DNA from: Vulcanimicrobiota bacterium
GTDB lineage: Bacteria > Vulcanimicrobiota > Vulcanimicrobiia > Vulcanimicrobiales > Vulcanimicrobiaceae
Length of the DNA: 9,191 nt
Direction of reading: 5' to 3'
NCBI GenBank assembly: GCA_019233165.1
Contig: JAFAMS010000137.1
Location: 1 to 9,191 of the forward strand
In this document: piece by piece, positions 6,966 through 9,191 of the stretch
Layout: every line of letters begins with the position of its first letter
Position numbering within the stretch: position 1 is the stretch's first letter
Notes under the pieces: generated by a model
Databases searched by the model: none
Seen by the model: only the letters and a program-made list of their open reading frames with translations
What the model was told of the DNA's origin: nothing
Position numbers and translations under genes: made by a program

Positions 6966-8099
6966 CTAGCGCGAACCCGTCCGTTGGGCAATTTCAGCCA
7001 TGCGCGCCTCGGCGATCGATGCCGAACGATCCCACGGCCACGTTCGCGCGCGCGCGTCCGCGGCGGCGCCGCGTCGTCGAACTTCGTCGCGATCGCGATA
7101 GGCGTCGCGCAAGAGGACGACCAGCTCGTCGAGATTCGGCTCCAGCAGCCATGCGGGCGTGACCGTCGGAAGCGGGCTTTGCGCCGGTTCGAGGACGGTC
7201 CGGCGACTCGGTATGCGCCATCCGACGGAATCGTCGACGAAGTCGTCCGTCGCTCCGCCGGCCGTGACGATGACGGGGACGCCGCAAGCCATTGCCTCAA
7301 CGACCGGCAAGCCGAAACCTTCGCCGCGATAGGACAGCACCAAGACGTCCGAGGCGCGCATGAGCGAGGCCAGCGAGCGATCGGGAAGGATTTGGTCCGT
7401 GTACTCGATCGCTGCGATATCCGGGCGTTGCGCGAGTCCGCGCAGTTGCTCGGCAAAGTTCTGACCCCGGTAATCGGCCCCGCCGAGGTCCTTGATCGTT
7501 AACACGACGTCGTCGCTGCGCTTGAACGCGCGCGCGTACGCGTTCACGAGGACGTCGATTCCTTTGCGGGGGATCGTTCCGCCGACGTAGAGGAAGCGAA
7601 AGCGCGTCCCGCGATCGTCGGCCTGCGGGCCTTCCGGCGTGAAGATCGCCGGATCGATCCCGTGCGGGACGACGGCAACGCGCTCCGGTGGGATTCCGGC
7701 TTCGGCGTAGCAGTCGCGGTTGAACGTGCTGTGCGTCCAGACGTCGTCGGCGCGCTCGCGCAGCGGCTCGAACCACGCAACCGGCATCGAGCCGTACTCC
7801 CATGGCTGCACGTGAACGTAGCGCCCGCGCGCGGGCCGCTCGAACGAGGGTGGCCAACGATGGACGACGGTGACGTCCGCGTCTGCCGGCCCGAAAGCGG
7901 GCGTCGTCGCGAACCGACGGAATTCTTCAGGAAGCTCGGCGGTGCCGACCGATTCGGGTTCGGTTGCGATCTCCAGGTTGCCGCGATCGAGAAGCGCGCC
8001 GACGAGCCTGCGATTCACGATCGCAAGCGACGAAACGCCGAAGAACGGCCCGATCCAGGAGACGCGAAGACGCTTAGGCGATCTTGACTCGGCGTTCAC
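6966..8099 (-). CDS. GT4-family (GT-B fold) glycosyltransferase
   Basis: This 377-residue protein is a retaining glycosyltransferase of the GT1/GT4 type. The N-terminal domain starts RVSWIGPFFG (12-21). The donor-binding C-terminal domain begins near VVPHGIDP (143-150) and FLYVGGTIPRKG (169-180, with R178 and K179 as likely phosphate contacts). It contains the E-x7-E motif in GEGFGLPVVEAMACG (E260, E268) and then PVIVTAGGATDDFV. It has no membrane segment or signal peptide. The donor is unknown; the neighbouring GDP-mannose 3,5-epimerase and RmlD genes suggest a GDP- or dTDP-sugar. The start is GTG 8099, which overlaps the 3' end of the upstream epimerase gene by 26 nt. No ATG, GTG or TTG lies downstream before the first beta strand, so this overlap is probably real and implies translational coupling. 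No strong ribosome site is visible. Confidence 0.9.
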   Translation of the reverse strand: MNAESRSPKRLRVSWIGPFFGVSSLAIVNRRLVGALLDRGNLEIATEPESVGTAELPEEFRRFATTPAFGPADADVTVVHRWPPSFERPARGRYVHVQPWEYGSMPVAWFEPLRERADDVWTHSTFNRDCYAEAGIPPERVAVVPHGIDPAIFTPEGPQADDRGTRFRFLYVGGTIPRKGIDVLVNAYARAFKRSDDVVLTIKDLGGADYRGQNFAEQLRGLAQRPDIAAIEYTDQILPDRSLASLMRASDVLVLSYRGEGFGLPVVEAMACGVPVIVTAGGATDDFVDDSVGWRIPSRRTVLEPAQSPLPTVTPAWLLEPNLDELVVLLRDAYRDRDEVRRRGAAADARARTWPWDRSASIAEARMAEIAQRTGSR

Positions 8100-9075
8100 T
8101 CGCGGCGAGCGTCATTTGGTCGAAGATCCACCGATACGTCTCGGCCATCCCTTGCTCGAGACGGATCGACGGTGCCCAGCCCAAGCGCTTACGAATGAGC
8201 GCGTTGTCGCTGTTTCGTCCGCGCACGCCCTTGGGCGCATCGAGCTTGTAGCTGCGGCGCAGCTTGATACCCGCGATTGCTTCGACCATGCCGACCAGCT
8301 CGTTGATCGTGACGAGCTGATCGCTGCCGATGTTGAGCGGTTCGCGGACGTCGCTGGCCATCAAGCGTTGCGTCCCTTGGATGCAGTCGTCGATGTAGGT
8401 GAAGCTGCGCGTCTGCTCGCCGTCGCCCCAGATCTCGATCTCGTGCTTCCCGGAGAGCTTCGCCGAAATAACCTTGCGGCATATCGCCGCCGGTGCTTTC
8501 TCGCGCCCGCCGTCGTACGTTCCGAAAGGGCCGTAGACGTTGTGATAGCGCGCCACGCGCGTCTCGATCCCAAAATCCTCGGTGAAGTGCCGGCACATCC
8601 GCTCCGTGAAGAGCTTCTCCCAACCGTAGCCGTCTTCGGGCTCGGCGGGATAGGCGTCGGATTCCTTGAGCGCGACGACGGCGGCATCGGTCTGTTTGTC
8701 GGCTGCATAGACGCACGCCGACGACGAGTAGAAGAAGCGTTTGCACCCCGCGTCCCGCGCGGCGACGAGCATGTGCGTGCTGATGAGCACGGAGAGCATG
8801 CACTCGGCCTTGTGCGTCTCGATGAAGCCCATTCCGCCCATGTCGGCGGCAAGATTGTAGACTTCGTCGATTCCGCGCGTCGCCTTCCGGCACGCTTCGA
8901 GCTCGCTTAGGTCGAGGCGAAGCGTCTCGACGTCGGAAAAGCGTTGGTGCCACTCGTCGAGCGGTTTGAAGTCGACCGCGCGAAGCGCTGCGGCGCCGTG
9001 ACGCTCGCGAAGGGAACGCACGAGGGCGCCTCCGATAAATCCGCCGGCCCCGGTGACGAGAATCCGTTTGTCCAT
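8074..9075 (-). CDS. GDP-mannose 3,5-epimerase-like extended SDR enzyme
   Basis: This 333-residue enzyme resembles plant GDP-D-mannose 3',5'-epimerase (GME), which makes GDP-L-galactose and GDP-L-gulose. Shared stretches are VYNLAADMGGMGFI (72-85), RFFYSSSACVY (113-123), LKESDAYPAEPEDGYGWEK (136-154), YGPFGTYDGGREKAPAA (181-197), WGDGEQTRSFTYIDD (216-230) and GVRGRNSDN (283-291). The GME active-site residues appear to be present: C121, Y150, K154 and K193, with R287 at the place of the plant arginine. NAD binding is through GAGGFIGGAL (9-18). ATG 9075 places this motif at the expected N-terminal distance. Related SDRs act on other NDP-sugars, so substrate identity is a strong inference, not proof. 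It is followed by the overlapping GT4 gene and rmlD on the same strand; 30 nt separate it from the preceding partial gene. Confidence 0.85.
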   Translation of the reverse strand: MDKRILVTGAGGFIGGALVRSLRERHGAAALRAVDFKPLDEWHQRFSDVETLRLDLSELEACRKATRGIDEVYNLAADMGGMGFIETHKAECMLSVLISTHMLVAARDAGCKRFFYSSSACVYAADKQTDAAVVALKESDAYPAEPEDGYGWEKLFTERMCRHFTEDFGIETRVARYHNVYGPFGTYDGGREKAPAAICRKVISAKLSGKHEIEIWGDGEQTRSFTYIDDCIQGTQRLMASDVREPLNIGSDQLVTINELVGMVEAIAGIKLRRSYKLDAPKGVRGRNSDNALIRKRLGWAPSIRLEQGMAETYRWIFDQMTLAASERRVKIA

Positions 9076-9105
9076 GCAAAAAACCGTCCGTGGTGGATAC
9101 TTGGG

Positions 9106-9191
9106 TTATCGGCCGCCGGCCGGTACCGTTTGAGAACGCGCCCCCGCGGCGTTGAAGGCCTGGAAGAAACGCCGCCAGTCCGCTTGCGCCG
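9106..9191 (-). CDS. C-terminal end of an unidentified protein (partial)
   Basis: The minus strand is open from the window edge to TAA at 9108-9106, giving 27 residues that include ADWRRFFQAFNAAG and end VPAGGR. The amphipathic, aromatic-containing composition looks like a genuine coding tail, unlike the proline- and arginine-rich shadow frames elsewhere. The fragment is too short to assign to a family. It lies 30 nt upstream of the GDP-mannose epimerase-like gene on the same strand, consistent with being the preceding gene of the same operon. The 30-nt gap (9076-9105) contains a run of six T on the minus strand just before the ATG and no convincing hairpin. Confidence 0.5.
   Translation of the reverse strand, partial: AQADWRRFFQAFNAAGARSQTVPAGGR

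Noticed and set aside
6947..7456. N-terminal extension of the rmlD reading frame
   Set aside because: The extra residues are Ser- and Arg-rich shadow of the GT4 gene; the NAD motif follows ATG 6946 at the normal distance.
7870..8910. Plus-strand open frame of 346 codons antisense to the GT4 and epimerase genes
   Set aside because: It crosses two well-supported minus-strand genes and its translation matches no family motif. Long antisense frames are expected at this G+C content.
9076..9105. T-run upstream of the GDP-mannose epimerase-like gene as an intrinsic terminator
   Set aside because: The six T are preceded on the minus strand by CCACCACGGACGG, which forms no stable stem, and the run directly abuts the next start codon.

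Overview
The window is a gene-dense, G+C-rich (roughly two thirds by eye) bacterial locus. All nine complete or nearly complete genes, and the fragment at the left edge, look like parts of a surface-polysaccharide (O-antigen, capsule or similar) sugar-nucleotide and glycan-assembly cluster. There is no rRNA, tRNA, CRISPR array, insertion sequence or phage gene. No flippase, polymerase, chain-length regulator or other membrane protein is visible, so this is an interior slice of a larger cluster made of cytosolic enzymes. The taxon cannot be fixed from sequence alone. High G+C, four non-ATG starts and very frequent GATC tetramers are the only genome-level clues.

Layout. Block 1 (+, 1-1931): the 3' end of a dTDP-4-dehydrorhamnose 3,5-epimerase-like gene, a NeuD/PglD-type acetyltransferase overlapping it by 4 nt, and a DegT/DnrJ/EryC1 PLP sugar aminotransferase starting 1 nt after the acetyltransferase stop. 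Block 2 (-, 5361 down to 1928): a 589-residue two-domain family-2 glycosyltransferase, a CysE-like hexapeptide transferase, and an extended-SDR nucleotide-sugar epimerase/dehydratase. Block 3 (+, 5412-6059): a single gene encoding a second CysE-like transferase about 47% identical to the one in block 2. Block 4 (-, from the right edge down to 6056): the C-terminal end of an unidentified gene, a GDP-mannose 3,5-epimerase-like enzyme, a GT4 glycosyltransferase, and an RmlD-type dTDP-4-dehydrorhamnose reductase. Genes are packed almost end to end. The longest stretch without a gene is the 50 bp between the divergent starts at 5361 and 5412.

How the genes may work together (inference). RmlC-like and RmlD-like enzymes point to dTDP-L-rhamnose or a related deoxysugar, with RmlA and RmlB expected outside the window. 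The aminotransferase plus NeuD-like acetyltransferase would make an N-acetylated amino-deoxysugar. The GDP-mannose 3,5-epimerase homologue would supply an L-galactose or L-gulose type donor. The GT2 and GT4 enzymes would transfer these sugars, and the two CysE-like proteins may acylate sugars or intermediates. The most unusual points are the pair of diverged CysE-like paralogues on opposite strands bracketing one glycosyltransferase, that glycosyltransferase's catalytically degenerate second GT-A domain, the plant-like GDP-mannose epimerase, the palindromic double Shine-Dalgarno in the divergent gap, and two mirror-image 4-nt stop-codon overlaps at the convergent junctions.
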